A DNA stretch of 27,024 nt, taken from the NCBI GenBank assembly GCA_947588915.1, contig CANPZA010000005.1, forward strand, positions 1-27,024. Direction: 5' to 3'. The stretch is from an uncultured Clostridia bacterium (GTDB lineage: Bacteria; Bacillota_A; Clostridia; TANB77; CAG-508). Position numbers and translations under genes: made by a program. Below are positions 17,321 to 25,951 of the stretch, one piece after another. Under the pieces are notes generated by a model, which was given only the letters and a program-made list of their open reading frames with translations, did not search any database and was not told the DNA's origin. Within the stretch, counting starts at the first letter, position 1. The number at the start of each line of letters is the position of its first letter.

Positions 17321-17521
17321 ATGAATCTTAAAGAATTTTGGAATAATTATAAAGGGGCAATTATAGGAGTGGTAATTGCAATATTAATCTTAATTACTAG
17401 ATTACATGATTTAATACTTGCAATTGTGATAATTGTATTAGGAGCATTTATTGGAAATTATATACAACAAAATAAAGAAGAAGTAAAAACAAAATTAAAA
17501 TCATTTATTGATAAAATCTAA
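17321..17521 (+). CDS. Small DUF2273-type membrane protein
   Basis: The 66-residue product has an amphipathic start (NLKEFWNNYKGAIIG), two hydrophobic segments covering about residues 13-48, and a basic tail (EEVKTKLKSFIDKI). Size, sequence style and position between amaP and nusB match DUF2273 proteins of the Asp23 membrane system. The exact role is unknown. GAAAGGA precedes the ATG with somewhat long spacing. Confidence 0.88.
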   Translation: MNLKEFWNNYKGAIIGVVIAILILITRLHDLILAIVIIVLGAFIGNYIQQNKEEVKTKLKSFIDKI

Positions 17522-17543
17522 TAAAAAATAAAAGGGGAATAAA

Positions 17544-17945
17544 ATGAACAGAACAGCTATAAGAGAGCAAGCATTTAGATTAATATATAGTTTAGAAATA
17601 CAAAAACAAGAAAATTTAGAAGAAGCAATACAAATATATATACAATCAAATAATATAAATGATAAAAGTGCTGAAGAGTATATAAAAGATGCAATATTTG
17701 GCATTGAAAAAAATAAAAAAGAAATCATATCCAAAATAGAAGAAAATCTAAAAGAAGATTGGAAAATAGACAGAATTTCAAAAATAGATTTAGCAATTTT
17801 AAAACTTGCAATATATGAAATAAAATACAAAAACATACCATTTAAAGTGGCTATAAATGAGGCTGTAGAACTTGCAAAAAAATATGGAGAAGAGACATCA
17901 AGAAAATTTGTAAATGGAATTTTAGCAAGTATAGTAAAAGAATAA
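17544..17945 (+). CDS. nusB: Transcription antitermination factor NusB
   Basis: All-helical RNA-binding factor that acts with NusE (S10) at boxA of rRNA operons. The 133-residue product has [19 protein letters not shown] at the N-terminus. The conserved C-terminal block is [21 protein letters not shown], then [31 protein letters not shown]. Length and motifs are normal. An AAAAGGGG ribosome binding site lies upstream, with a 22-base gap to the DUF2273 gene and 16 bases to xseA. Confidence 0.96.
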   Translation: MNRTAIREQAFRLIYSLEIQKQENLEEAIQIYIQSNNINDKSAEEYIKDAIFGIEKNKKEIISKIEENLKEDWKIDRISKIDLAILKLAIYEIKYKNIPFKVAINEAVELAKKYGEETSRKFVNGILASIVKE

Positions 17946-17961
17946 AAAGAGGAAAACAAAC

Positions 17962-19156
17962 ATGAAATATGCAGATATGGCAATAACAGTATCAGACTTA
18001 AACCAATATATAAAAAACAAAATAGCAGATGATGAATATCTAAATAATATACTAGTAAAAGGAGAAATCTCAAATTTTAAAAATCATTATACAGGACATA
18101 TGTATTTTACTTTAAAAGATGAGAAATCTCTTATTAAATGTATCATGTTTAAATCTTATGCTCAAAAACTAAACTTCATGCCAAAAGATGGAATGAAGGT
18201 ATTTGTTTTGGGTGGAATATCTGTTTTCGAAAGAGATGGAGTATATCAAATTTATGTAAAAGCAATGGAAGAAGATGGATTAGGCGACTTATATGCAAAA
18301 TATCAAGAACTAAAAAATAGATTAGAAAATCAAGGATTATTTGATGAAGAACATAAAAAGAGAATACCAATTTATCCAAAAATTATAGGCGTTCTAACAT
18401 CTCAAACAGGTTCAGTTATAAAAGATATAATCAATGTTTCAACAAGAAGAAATCCAAATGTTAAAATAAAATTATTTCCAGTACCTGTACAAGGAGAAGG
18501 TGCAGCAGAAAAAATTGCAAATGGAATTAAAATCATGAATGAAAAAGAATTAGCAGATGTACTTATAATCGCAAGAGGAGGAGGATCATTAGAAGACCTA
18601 TGGCCATTTAATGAAGAAATTGTAGCACATAGTATATATAATTCAAAAATACCAATAATATCAGCAGTACGGACATGAAACAGACTTTACAATAGCAGAT
18701 TTTGTAGCAGACCTAAGGGCACCAACACCATCTGCTGCTGCCGAACTTGCAGTTCCAGATATATATGAATTAAAACAAAAAATTATACTATATCAAAATA
18801 GATTAAGAATGTCTTTAGTAAAAAAAGTTGAAATAATGAAATTAAGATATGAAAAGGTAATATCTAGTTATGTATTTAAAGAGCCAACAAGAAAAATACA
18901 AGAAAATTACATATTAATTGATAATCAAATAAAAAAACTACAAAATTTAATTCAATCTAAATATGAAAAACAAAGTATGAAATATACTAAATTAATTTCA
19001 AAACTTGATGCATACAGTCCACTTAAAACCTTAACTAGAGGATACACAATAGTACAAAAAGAAGACAAGATAATAAAAAGTAAAATACAATTAAAAAAAG
19101 ATGATGTAATACAAATTAGATTTAGTGATGGAAATAAATCAGCAATCATAAAATAA
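17962..19156 (+). CDS. xseA: Exodeoxyribonuclease VII large subunit, complete with one +1 shift at CGGA
   Basis: Catalytic subunit of the single-strand-specific exonuclease VII, paired with XseB encoded just downstream. The N-terminal OB-fold includes [13 protein letters not shown] and [23 protein letters not shown]. The nuclease core has [14 protein letters not shown], the Arg/Gly-rich [18 protein letters not shown] and [31 protein letters not shown]. The Gly in AVGHETD is residue 237 and is encoded by CGGA at 18670. Unshifted reading gives R-T-stop. The C-terminal coiled coil ends with [10 protein letters not shown] and GNKSAIIK. Total 397 residues, normal for the family. The gene is otherwise intact, so decay is unlikely. 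Confidence 0.96.
18670..18673 (+). other. CGGA +1 shift site 9 (xseA, Gly237)
   Basis: GTA-CGGA-CAT-GAA gives AV-G-HETDFT, an invariant XseA motif. Without the shift the frame reads CGG ACA TGA and ends at once. Confidence 0.96.
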
Positions 19157-19163
19157 AAAAATA

Positions 19164-19188
19164 TATAATGAACTATATGTTCATTATA
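19164..19188 (+). promoter_or_regulatory. Perfect hairpin in the xseA-xseB gap
   Basis: TATAATGAAC pairs with GTTCATTATA around a 5-nt loop, directly before the xseB ribosome binding site (GAGGAGG). It has no T run, so it is more likely an RNA processing, stability or translation-control element than a terminator. Confidence 0.55.
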
Positions 19189-19201
19189 CGAGGAGGTAAA
19201 C

Positions 19202-19423
19202 ATGAAAAAGAACTTCGAAGAGCAAATGGATGAGTTGGAAAAAATCGTAGATGAATTGGAAAAAGGAGAATTAAGTTTAGAAGATTCTGTAACAAAATTT
19301 GAAGAAGGAATTAAAATATCAAAAGAATGTAATAAAACATTAGAAGAAGCAGAGAAGAAAATAACAATATTAATAGATAAAGATGGAAAAATAGAAGAAG
19401 AAAATTTTGAAACAGAAGAATAA
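19202..19423 (+). CDS. xseB: Exodeoxyribonuclease VII small subunit
   Basis: The 73-residue product has the XseB signature: FEEQMDELEKIVDELEKGELSLEDSVTKFEEGIKISKECN, then LEEAEKKITILID. It is a short antiparallel helical protein that binds the XseA coiled coil. It has a strong GAGGAGG ribosome binding site. Confidence 0.96.
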   Translation: MKKNFEEQMDELEKIVDELEKGELSLEDSVTKFEEGIKISKECNKTLEEAEKKITILIDKDGKIEEENFETEE

Positions 19424-19449
19424 AGCAAATAGAAGGGGAGAAAACAAAA

Positions 19450-19893
19450 ATGAAAAATGATTTTATGGCATTTGTGCAAAGCAAATATATTTATATTCCA
19501 TTTTTATTATGGTTTTGTATACAATTATTTAAATTAATATATGATTTATGCACAACTAAAAAATTTAACTTTAAAAGAATCATGGGAGCAGGTGGAATGC
19601 CAAGCTCTCACTCAGCAGTAGTAGTTGGTTTAGCTACTTTAATTGGAAAATACGAAGGAGTATCATCACCAATATTCGCAGTTTCTTTTATATTAGCATT
19701 TGTTGTAATGTATGATGCATGTGGAATTAGAAGAGCAGCAGGAAAACAAGCAGCATTATTAAATAAACTAATTGAAACACCAGGATTAACAGGAATGCAA
19801 GTATCAGAAAAATTAGTTGAAGTATTGGGACATACACCAATACAAGTATTTGTAGGAGCAATTATTGGAGTAATAGTGGGACTTATTGCATAA
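19450..19893 (+). CDS. DUF212 (divergent PAP2) family membrane protein
   Basis: The 147-residue product has several hydrophobic segments. It carries the DUF212 signature: IMGAGGMPSSHSAVVVGLATLIG around residue 55, the phosphatase-like SSHSA block, then FVVMYDACGIRRAAGKQAALLN and the end LGHTPIQVFVGAIIGVIVG. The fold is related to PAP2 phosphatases, but the activity and substrate of the family are not established. It lies 26 bases after xseB and 23 bases before fhs in the same run. Confidence 0.93.
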   Translation: MKNDFMAFVQSKYIYIPFLLWFCIQLFKLIYDLCTTKKFNFKRIMGAGGMPSSHSAVVVGLATLIGKYEGVSSPIFAVSFILAFVVMYDACGIRRAAGKQAALLNKLIETPGLTGMQVSEKLVEVLGHTPIQVFVGAIIGVIVGLIA

Positions 19894-19916
19894 AGAGCCC
19901 AAAAAGGAGGTATAAA

Positions 19917-21578
19917 ATGACAGATATTGAAATAGCAAGAAGCACAAAATTAGACAGAATTGTTGATGTAGCAAAAGAAATAGGAATTGATGAAGAAAAT
20001 ATTGAACAATATGGTAAATATAAGGCAAAAATTTCTAATAAAGTTTATGAGGATTTAAAAAATAAAAAAGATGGAAAACTAGTTCTAGTAACAGCAATCA
20101 GCCCAACACCCTTAGGAGAAGGAAAAACTACAATTTCAATTGCTGTAGCAGATGGATTAAGAAAAATTGGTCAAAAATCAATACTTGCATTAAGAGAGCC
20201 TTCTTTAGGTCCTGTATTTGGAATTAAAGGTGGAGCAACAGGTGGTGGAAAAGTACAAGTTGCACCAATGGAAGACATTAATTTACACTTTACAGGAGAT
20301 ATACATGCAATGACTGCAGCAAATAATTTGCTTGCAAGTCTAATTGATAATCATATATATTTTGGAAATGAATTAGGTTTTGAAAAAGTAGTATGGAAAA
20401 GATGTTTAGACTTAAATGATAGACAATTAAGACAAGTTGAAACAGGATTATCTGGAGAAAAAAATATTGTTCCAAGAAATGATAAGTTTGATATAACAGT
20501 AGCATCTGAAATAATGGCAATAGTATGCTTATCTGAAAATATTGAAGATTTAAGACAAAGACTAGGAAATATATTAATTGGATATAATAAAAATAATGAA
20601 CCAATATATGCAAAACAATTAAATGCACAAGGTGCAATGACAGTTTTATTAAAAGATGCTCTAAAACCAAATTTAGTGCAAACATTAGAACATACCCCAG
20701 CAATTATACATGGAGGACCATTTGCAAATATTGCACATGGGTGCAATAGTATAATAGCTACAAAATTAGCTTTAAAATTAGGAGACTATGTTATAACAGA
20801 AGCAGGATTTGGTGCAGACTTAGGAGCAGAAAAATTCTTAGATATAAAATGTAGAAAAGCAGGAATAAAACCAGATGCAGTAGTATTAGTTGCAACAATA
20901 AAAGCAATTAAATATCATGGCGGAATTGAAAAAGATAAAATACAAGAAGAAAATATAAAAGGTCTTGAAAAAGGAATAGATAATTTATATCGACATATAG
21001 ATAATTTGAAAAACAAATTTGGCCTAAATGTAATAGTTGCTTTAAATAGATATATACAAGACACAGACAAAGAAATAGAATTCTTAAAAGATAAATTAGA
21101 AGAAAAAGGAGTAACTCTAAGTTTAGTTGAAGGTTGGGCAAAAGGAGGAGAAGGAGCTATAGACATTGCAGAAAAATTGGTGGACTTAACTAAAAAAGAA
21201 GAAAAATTCAAATATATATATGAATTAGAAGACTCAATTCAAACCAAAATAGAAAAAATAGCAACAAAAATATATGGTGCAAAAGGTGTAGAATATACAA
21301 ATGAAGCAAAAGAAAGTTTAGAAAAAATAGAAAAATTAGGATATAATAATTTTCCAGTCTGTATTGCAAAAACACAATATTCTTTTTCAGATGATCCAAA
21401 AAATTTAGAATGTAAGGAAGATTATAATATTACAATTAGAAACTTAGAATTAAAAACAGGAGCAGGATTTGTAGTAGCTTTAGCAGGAAAAATAATGACA
21501 ATGCCAGGACTTCCAAAAGTACCAGCAGCAGAAAATATTGATATTAATGAGAGTGAAGAAATTATTGGAATATTTTAA
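19917..21578 (+). CDS. fhs: Formate-tetrahydrofolate ligase
   Basis: ATP-dependent enzyme making 10-formyl-THF from formate and THF. It feeds purine synthesis, Fmt and, where present, the Wood-Ljungdahl pathway. The 553-residue product is full length. Signatures are the P-loop-like ISPTPLGEGKTTISIAVADGL, REPSLGPVFGIKGGATGGG, VAPMEDINLHFTGDIHAMT, AIIHGGPFANIAHGCNS, ITEAGFGADLGAEKF and GKIMTMPGLPKVPAAENID. AAAGGAGG precedes the ATG. No CGGN sites are present despite its many Gly codons, in line with avoidance of the shift codon in well-expressed genes. A hairpin follows. Confidence 0.98.
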   Translation: MTDIEIARSTKLDRIVDVAKEIGIDEENIEQYGKYKAKISNKVYEDLKNKKDGKLVLVTAISPTPLGEGKTTISIAVADGLRKIGQKSILALREPSLGPVFGIKGGATGGGKVQVAPMEDINLHFTGDIHAMTAANNLLASLIDNHIYFGNELGFEKVVWKRCLDLNDRQLRQVETGLSGEKNIVPRNDKFDITVASEIMAIVCLSENIEDLRQRLGNILIGYNKNNEPIYAKQLNAQGAMTVLLKDALKPNLVQTLEHTPAIIHGGPFANIAHGCNSIIATKLALKLGDYVITEAGFGADLGAEKFLDIKCRKAGIKPDAVVLVATIKAIKYHGGIEKDKIQEENIKGLEKGIDNLYRHIDNLKNKFGLNVIVALNRYIQDTDKEIEFLKDKLEEKGVTLSLVEGWAKGGEGAIDIAEKLVDLTKKEEKFKYIYELEDSIQTKIEKIATKIYGAKGVEYTNEAKESLEKIEKLGYNNFPVCIAKTQYSFSDDPKNLECKEDYNITIRNLELKTGAGFVVALAGKIMTMPGLPKVPAAENIDINESEEIIGIF

Positions 21579-21584
21579 CATGTA

Positions 21585-21606
21585 AAAGAGGATGAAAATC
21601 CTCTTT
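21585..21606 (+). terminator. Hairpin after fhs
   Basis: A perfect 9-bp stem AAAGAGGAT / ATCCTCTTT closed by a GAAA tetraloop, 6 bases past the stop. The following tail is A-rich rather than T-rich, so termination strength is uncertain. Confidence 0.7.
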
Positions 21607-21633
21607 AATAAAATAAAAAGGACGAATGAAAAA

Positions 21634-21756
21634 ATGGGAGAAAAATTTGCAAAAATAAAAGATAAAAATGAAATATTAAAAATGTTAGCTTTTTTAAGTA
21701 TATCCATTGGGAATATCTTAATAGTAGATAATACAAAGGAGAAGATTTACAAATGA
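21634..21756 (+). CDS. Small ORF (40 residues) translationally coupled to the transporter gene
   Basis: A short frame, MGEKFAKIKDKNEILKMLAF..., with a central hydrophobic stretch (about LAFLSISIGNILIV) and a lysine-rich C-terminus. Its TGA overlaps the ATG of the next gene in ATGA, a typical coupling overlap, and AGGA lies upstream. I see no recognisable family. It could be a leader peptide, a small membrane partner or the degraded start of a larger gene. Confidence 0.4.
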   Translation: MGEKFAKIKDKNEILKMLAFLSISIGNILIVDNTKEKIYK

Positions 21757-22871
21757 AGGAATACAAATTTTTATATCTAACAAAGTTCTTTTTTGATTTT
21801 GCTAATTCGTTTATCGATATTTTTGGAGTAGTTATGTTATATAAAAATGGTATGCCAATTTATATGATATTATTAGTATATGGATTAAGATTTGGTATTA
21901 TGGGGATATCCTCACCATTATTTTTAAAAATATCTTCCAAATATGGAATTGCCAGTTGTGCTTTAATAGCAAATATTTTAAGAATCTTAGGTACTTATAT
22001 GATATTAGAAGGAACGTATAATAATTTATTTGTATTTATATTTACTATGAGTATACCAGGAGCTCTATCCAACCCAATCGAAGATGCAGTATCTAGTAAA
22101 TATGTTGAAAAAACATATAGGGGAAGGTACAACAGTTATAGGAAAATAGCAAAAATTTTAGGACAAGCATTGGCAAGTATAACAGTTGCTTGGGGTGTAG
22201 AAAATAATCATAGTTTATTAATGACAATCATAACGATGGCTTTTTTATTAGATTATTTATGTACTGCATTTGTAGATTATAAACCTGAACTTAAGAATAA
22301 AAATGCTTTAAAAGATACTCTTCAATTTATTATCAAACAAAAGAGTGATTATAAAATCGTATACGCACTAAGAACAAATCATATTATAGAAAGAATTTTT
22401 TTACCACTATATTTGTATTTAGTATTACAAGATTTTGTATTGTTTACAAAAGTTATCACGCTATCGCTGTTTATTCAAATCATAACAGTTATTATAATAG
22501 GAAAATTTACAGATAAAGATATTAGAAAATCTAATCATATTGTGTCAACCATTAGAGTCTTTATAACAGCAACATTTTTACTAATAAAAAACAAAATAGT
22601 GGTATCTTTAAATAAAACTTTAAATGATAATTTCGAAAAAGTATATGAAACTTCAGTGCAAAGTTCTATACAAAATATGATGAAAGAATCAAAAGAAGAT
22701 GAAACACTTCTATCAACTATAGGGCAAATGTCTTTATGCTTTACAGAGTTGGTCATACTTTCTATTCTTGCTTTTATCAGTATATGGATTCAAGAGAAAA
22801 TATTCATTATTATTTTTCTATTATCTATTTTATCTACTATTGGAATTAATAAAAAATTGAGCCATGATTAG
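21753..22871 (+). CDS. Multi-pass membrane protein, probable MFS-type transporter
   Basis: The 372-residue product has roughly ten hydrophobic segments in two halves. They are separated by a hydrophilic stretch (about VDYKPELKNKNALKDTLQFIIKQKSDY, broken here by its natural charge pattern). GRYNSYRKIAKILGQALAS in the first half resembles an intracellular loop and following helix of major facilitator proteins. It is shorter than the usual 12-helix MFS members. The substrate is unknown. AAAGGAG precedes the ATG, and the start overlaps the stop of the small upstream ORF. The central second half has a poorly hydrophobic region (about residues 285-320) unlike a standard transporter. Confidence 0.6.
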   Translation: MKEYKFLYLTKFFFDFANSFIDIFGVVMLYKNGMPIYMILLVYGLRFGIMGISSPLFLKISSKYGIASCALIANILRILGTYMILEGTYNNLFVFIFTMSIPGALSNPIEDAVSSKYVEKTYRGRYNSYRKIAKILGQALASITVAWGVENNHSLLMTIITMAFLLDYLCTAFVDYKPELKNKNALKDTLQFIIKQKSDYKIVYALRTNHIIERIFLPLYLYLVLQDFVLFTKVITLSLFIQIITVIIIGKFTDKDIRKSNHIVSTIRVFITATFLLIKNKIVVSLNKTLNDNFEKVYETSVQSSIQNMMKESKEDETLLSTIGQMSLCFTELVILSILAFISIWIQEKIFIIIFLLSILSTIGINKKLSHD

Positions 22872-22936
22872 TAGGTTTAGCAAACGTTAAGCGATGGTAA
22901 AAATAAATGTAATCCGTGAAAAATAATACCAAACCC

Positions 22937-22965
22937 TTGTTTTTAGCGAAGAAATATAGTATAAT
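22937..22965 (+). promoter_or_regulatory. Sigma-A promoter upstream of uvrA
   Basis: TTGTTT at 22937-22942, a 17-nt spacer and a perfect TATAAT at 22960-22965, about 60 bases before the uvrA start. I saw no clear LexA box near it. Confidence 0.65.
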
Positions 22966-23025
22966 AACGTAGAAAAGGAAATAACTAGAGAACTCGTTTT
23001 TTGATAGTTAAAACAGGAGGGGATT

Positions 23026-25867
23026 ATGAACGATAAAATTACAATTAAAGGGGCAAAAGAGCATAATTTAAAAAATATAGATTTAGAAATACCAAGAGAT
23101 AAATTAGTTGTTATAACAGGACTTTCCGGATCCGGAAAATCTAGTCTGGCATTTGATACTTTATATGCAGAAGGACAAAGAAGATATGTAGAAAGTCTAT
23201 CATCATATGCTAGACAATTTTTAGGATTAATGGAAAAACCAGATGTAGAAAGAATAGATGGCTTATCTCCTGCAATATCAATAGACCAAAAAACAACATC
23301 AAAAAATCCTCGTTCAACTGTAGGAACTGTAACTGAGATTTATGATTATATTCGTCTATTATATGCAAGAATAGGCGTACCATATTGTCCAAACTGCCAT
23401 ACAAAAATAGAAAAGCAAAGTATAGACCAAATTATTGATAATATAATGGAATTAAAAGAAGGAACAAAAATACAAGTATTAGCACCAGTTGTAAGAGGAA
23501 GAAAAGGAGAATTTACAAAGCAATTAGAAGGATACCAAAAAGAAGGATTTGTAAGAGTCAGAATAGATGGACAAAATTATGAACTTGGTCAAGATGATAT
23601 TCAAATCGACAGAAAAAAGAAACATGAAGTAGAATTAGTTGTAGATAGATTAGTTATTAAACCAGATATTATAAGTAGATTAACAGAGTCAGTAGAGGTT
23701 GCATTAAAACATGCAGAAAATATGGTATTAATAGATATTGTAGGGCAAAAACCAATATTATATAGCTGTAATTATGCATGTCCTAAATGTGGATTTAGTT
23801 TTCCAGAATTAACACCAAGAATGTTTTCATTTAATAACCCATTTGGAGCTTGTCCAGAATGTACAGGAATAGGATATTTAATGAAAATAGATGAAGATTT
23901 AATAATTCCTGACAAAAACAAAACATTATATGATGGAGTAAAAGCATTTGGTGCAAGTACTATGAAAAAGGGAGACACCATGGCTAAAATGTATTTTGAA
24001 AGTATAGGAAAACATTATGGTATAGATATCAAAAACAAAAAAATAAAAGATTTACCAAGATGGTTCATGGAAAAAATTCTTTATGGTACAGGAAATGAAG
24101 AAATAGACTTTGAATATGAATCATATGCAGGAATAAGAAAATTCAAAGCACCATTTGAAGGAGTAATTCCAACTTTAGATAGACGTCATAGTGAAACAAA
24201 ATCACAAGGAATGAGAGACTTTTATGAAATGTATATGAGTAACTCACCATGTCATTCTTGTAATGGAGCAAGACTAAAACCAGAAATATTATCAATTAAA
24301 GTAGGAACAAAAAATATTAATGAATTAACTGAAATGCCAATTAATAAAATAAAAGAATATTTAGGAAAATTAAAATTAAATAAAACACAGAAAATGATAT
24401 CAGAACTAATTTTAAAGGAAATAGATCAAAGATTACAATTTCTAATTGATGTAGGATTAGAATACTTAACATTATCTAGAAATGCAGGAAGCTTATCAGG
24501 AGGAGAAGCACAAAGAATACGTTTAGCTACACAAATTGGCTCTGGACTAACAGGAGTATTATATATTTTAGATGAACCAAGTATTGGACTTCATCAAAGA
24601 GATAATGATAAACTACTTGCAACATTAAAAAAGCTAAGAGATTTAGGAAATACATTATTAGTAGTAGAACATGATGAAGACACTATGTATGCAGCAGATC
24701 AAATAATAGATATAGGACCACGGAGCACGGAGTACATGGTGGCAAAATTATGGCAAAGCGGAACAGCAGAGGAAATAAAAAAAGTAAAAGAATCAATTAC
24801 AGGACAATACTTAAGTGGTAAAAAGAAAATACCAGTACCAAAAAAGAGAAGGAAATATAATAAAACAAAAACAATTGAAGTAATAGGAGCAAAAGAAAAC
24901 AACTTAAAAAATTTAAATGTAACATTTCCTTTAGGGGTATTTAATTGTGTAACAGGAGTATCTGGATCACGGAAAATCAACATTAGTAAATGAAATATTA
25001 TATAAAACAATTGCTAAAGAAATAAATGGATCAAACGAAAAACCTGGAAAATGTAAAGAAGTAAAAGGAATAAAAAATATTGATAAAATCATAAATATAG
25101 ACCAATCACCAATAGGAAGAACACCTCGTTCTAATCCAGCAACATATACAGGTGTATTTGATTTTATACGCGATATTTTTGCATCAACAGAAGAAGCGAA
25201 AATGAGAGGATATCAAAAAGGAAGATTTAGCTTTAATGTAGCAGGAGGAAGATGTGAAAGTTGTTCAGGTGATGGAGTTCACAAAATAGAAATGCACTTT
25301 TTACCAGATATATATGTACCATGTGAGGTATGTAAAGGAAAAAGATACAACAGAGAAACATTAGAAGTAAAATATAAAGGAAAAACAATAGCAGATGTAT
25401 TAGATATGACAGTAGAAGAAGCATTAAAATTTTTTGATAAAATACCTAAAATAAAACAAAAAATACAAACACTATATGATGTAGGACTTCGGATATATAA
25501 AGCTACGGACAACCATCAACCACTTTATCTGGTGGAGAAGCACAAAGAGTAAAACTTGCAACAGAATTATCTAAAAGAGCAACAGGAAAAACATTATATA
25601 TTTTAGATGAACCAACAACAGGACTTCACATTGCAGATGTCCATAAATTAGTAGACATTTTACAAAGATTAGTAGACACAGGAAACACAATAATTGTAAT
25701 TGAACACAATTTAGACTTAATTAAAACATGTGACTATATCATTGACTTAGGACCAGAAGGAGGAGACAATGGAGGAGAAGTAGTAGCAATACGGAACACC
25801 AGAAGAAATATGCAAAAATTCAAAAAGCTATACAGGAAAATTTTTAAAAAAATATATAAGGGATTAA
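23026..25867 (+). CDS. uvrA: Excinuclease ABC subunit A, complete only with seven +1 shifts at CGGA
   Basis: DNA damage-recognition ATPase of nucleotide excision repair. The first 565 codons are uninterrupted: Walker [10 protein letters not shown], zinc site [30 protein letters not shown], signature [16 protein letters not shown] and [14 protein letters not shown]. The remaining 380 residues need seven shifts, all at in-frame CGGA. Read as Gly they restore [20 protein letters not shown] (Gly566, 568, 578), the second Walker [14 protein letters not shown] (Gly648), [22 protein letters not shown] (Gly821, 826) and VAIGTPEEI (Gly921). The C-terminal zinc module ([18 protein letters not shown]) is intact. 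The result is 944 residues, normal for UvrA. The stop lies inside a palindromic terminator. AGGAGGGG precedes the start. Confidence 0.96.
24721..24724 (+). other. CGGA +1 shift site 10 (uvrA, Gly566)
   Basis: CCA-CGGA-GCA gives IGP-G-A, the first variable-frame Gly of the conserved UvrA GPGAGVHGG segment. Confidence 0.95.
24728..24731 (+). other. CGGA +1 shift site 11 (uvrA, Gly568)
   Basis: One codon after site 10. GCA-CGGA-GTA-CAT gives A-G-VHGG as in the family consensus. Confidence 0.95.
24759..24762 (+). other. CGGA +1 shift site 12 (uvrA, Gly578)
   Basis: AAG-CGGA-ACA gives AK-G-TAEEI, matching the AEGTPEEI consensus. It is the third shift within 42 bases and returns the ribosome to the original frame. 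Confidence 0.94.
24970..24973 (+). other. CGGA +1 shift site 13 (uvrA, Gly648, second Walker A)
   Basis: TCA-CGGA-AAA-TCA gives [10 protein letters not shown], the P-loop of the second ATPase domain. Confidence 0.96.
25490..25493 (+). other. CGGA +1 shift site 14 (uvrA, Gly821)
   Basis: CTT-CGGA-TAT gives DVGL-G-YIKL, conserved before the second ABC signature. Confidence 0.95.
25506..25509 (+). other. CGGA +1 shift site 15 (uvrA, Gly826)
   Basis: Four codons after site 14. CTA-CGGA-CAA-CCA gives [15 protein letters not shown], with the family's invariant Gly-Gln-Pro. Confidence 0.96.
25792..25795 (+). other. CGGA +1 shift site 16 (uvrA, Gly921)
   Basis: ATA-CGGA-ACA-CCA gives VVAI-G-TPEEI near the UvrA C-terminus. 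Confidence 0.95.
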
Positions 25868-25894
25868 GGGACGTTCTTAAAATCCCTTTTTTTT
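25858..25894 (+). terminator. uvrA terminator, also copy 2 of the GGGATT..AATCCC palindromic repeat
   Basis: AAGGGATT and AATCCCTT flank a core with AAGGGACGTTCTT, followed by a run of T. The stem begins before the uvrA stop codon. The sequence is related to the palindrome between priA and def. Confidence 0.8.
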
Positions 25895-25951
25895 GTTATA
25901 AAAAACTTAAAAATTGTAAATAATATAAAAAAAGAAAAGAGGTTTTTATCT

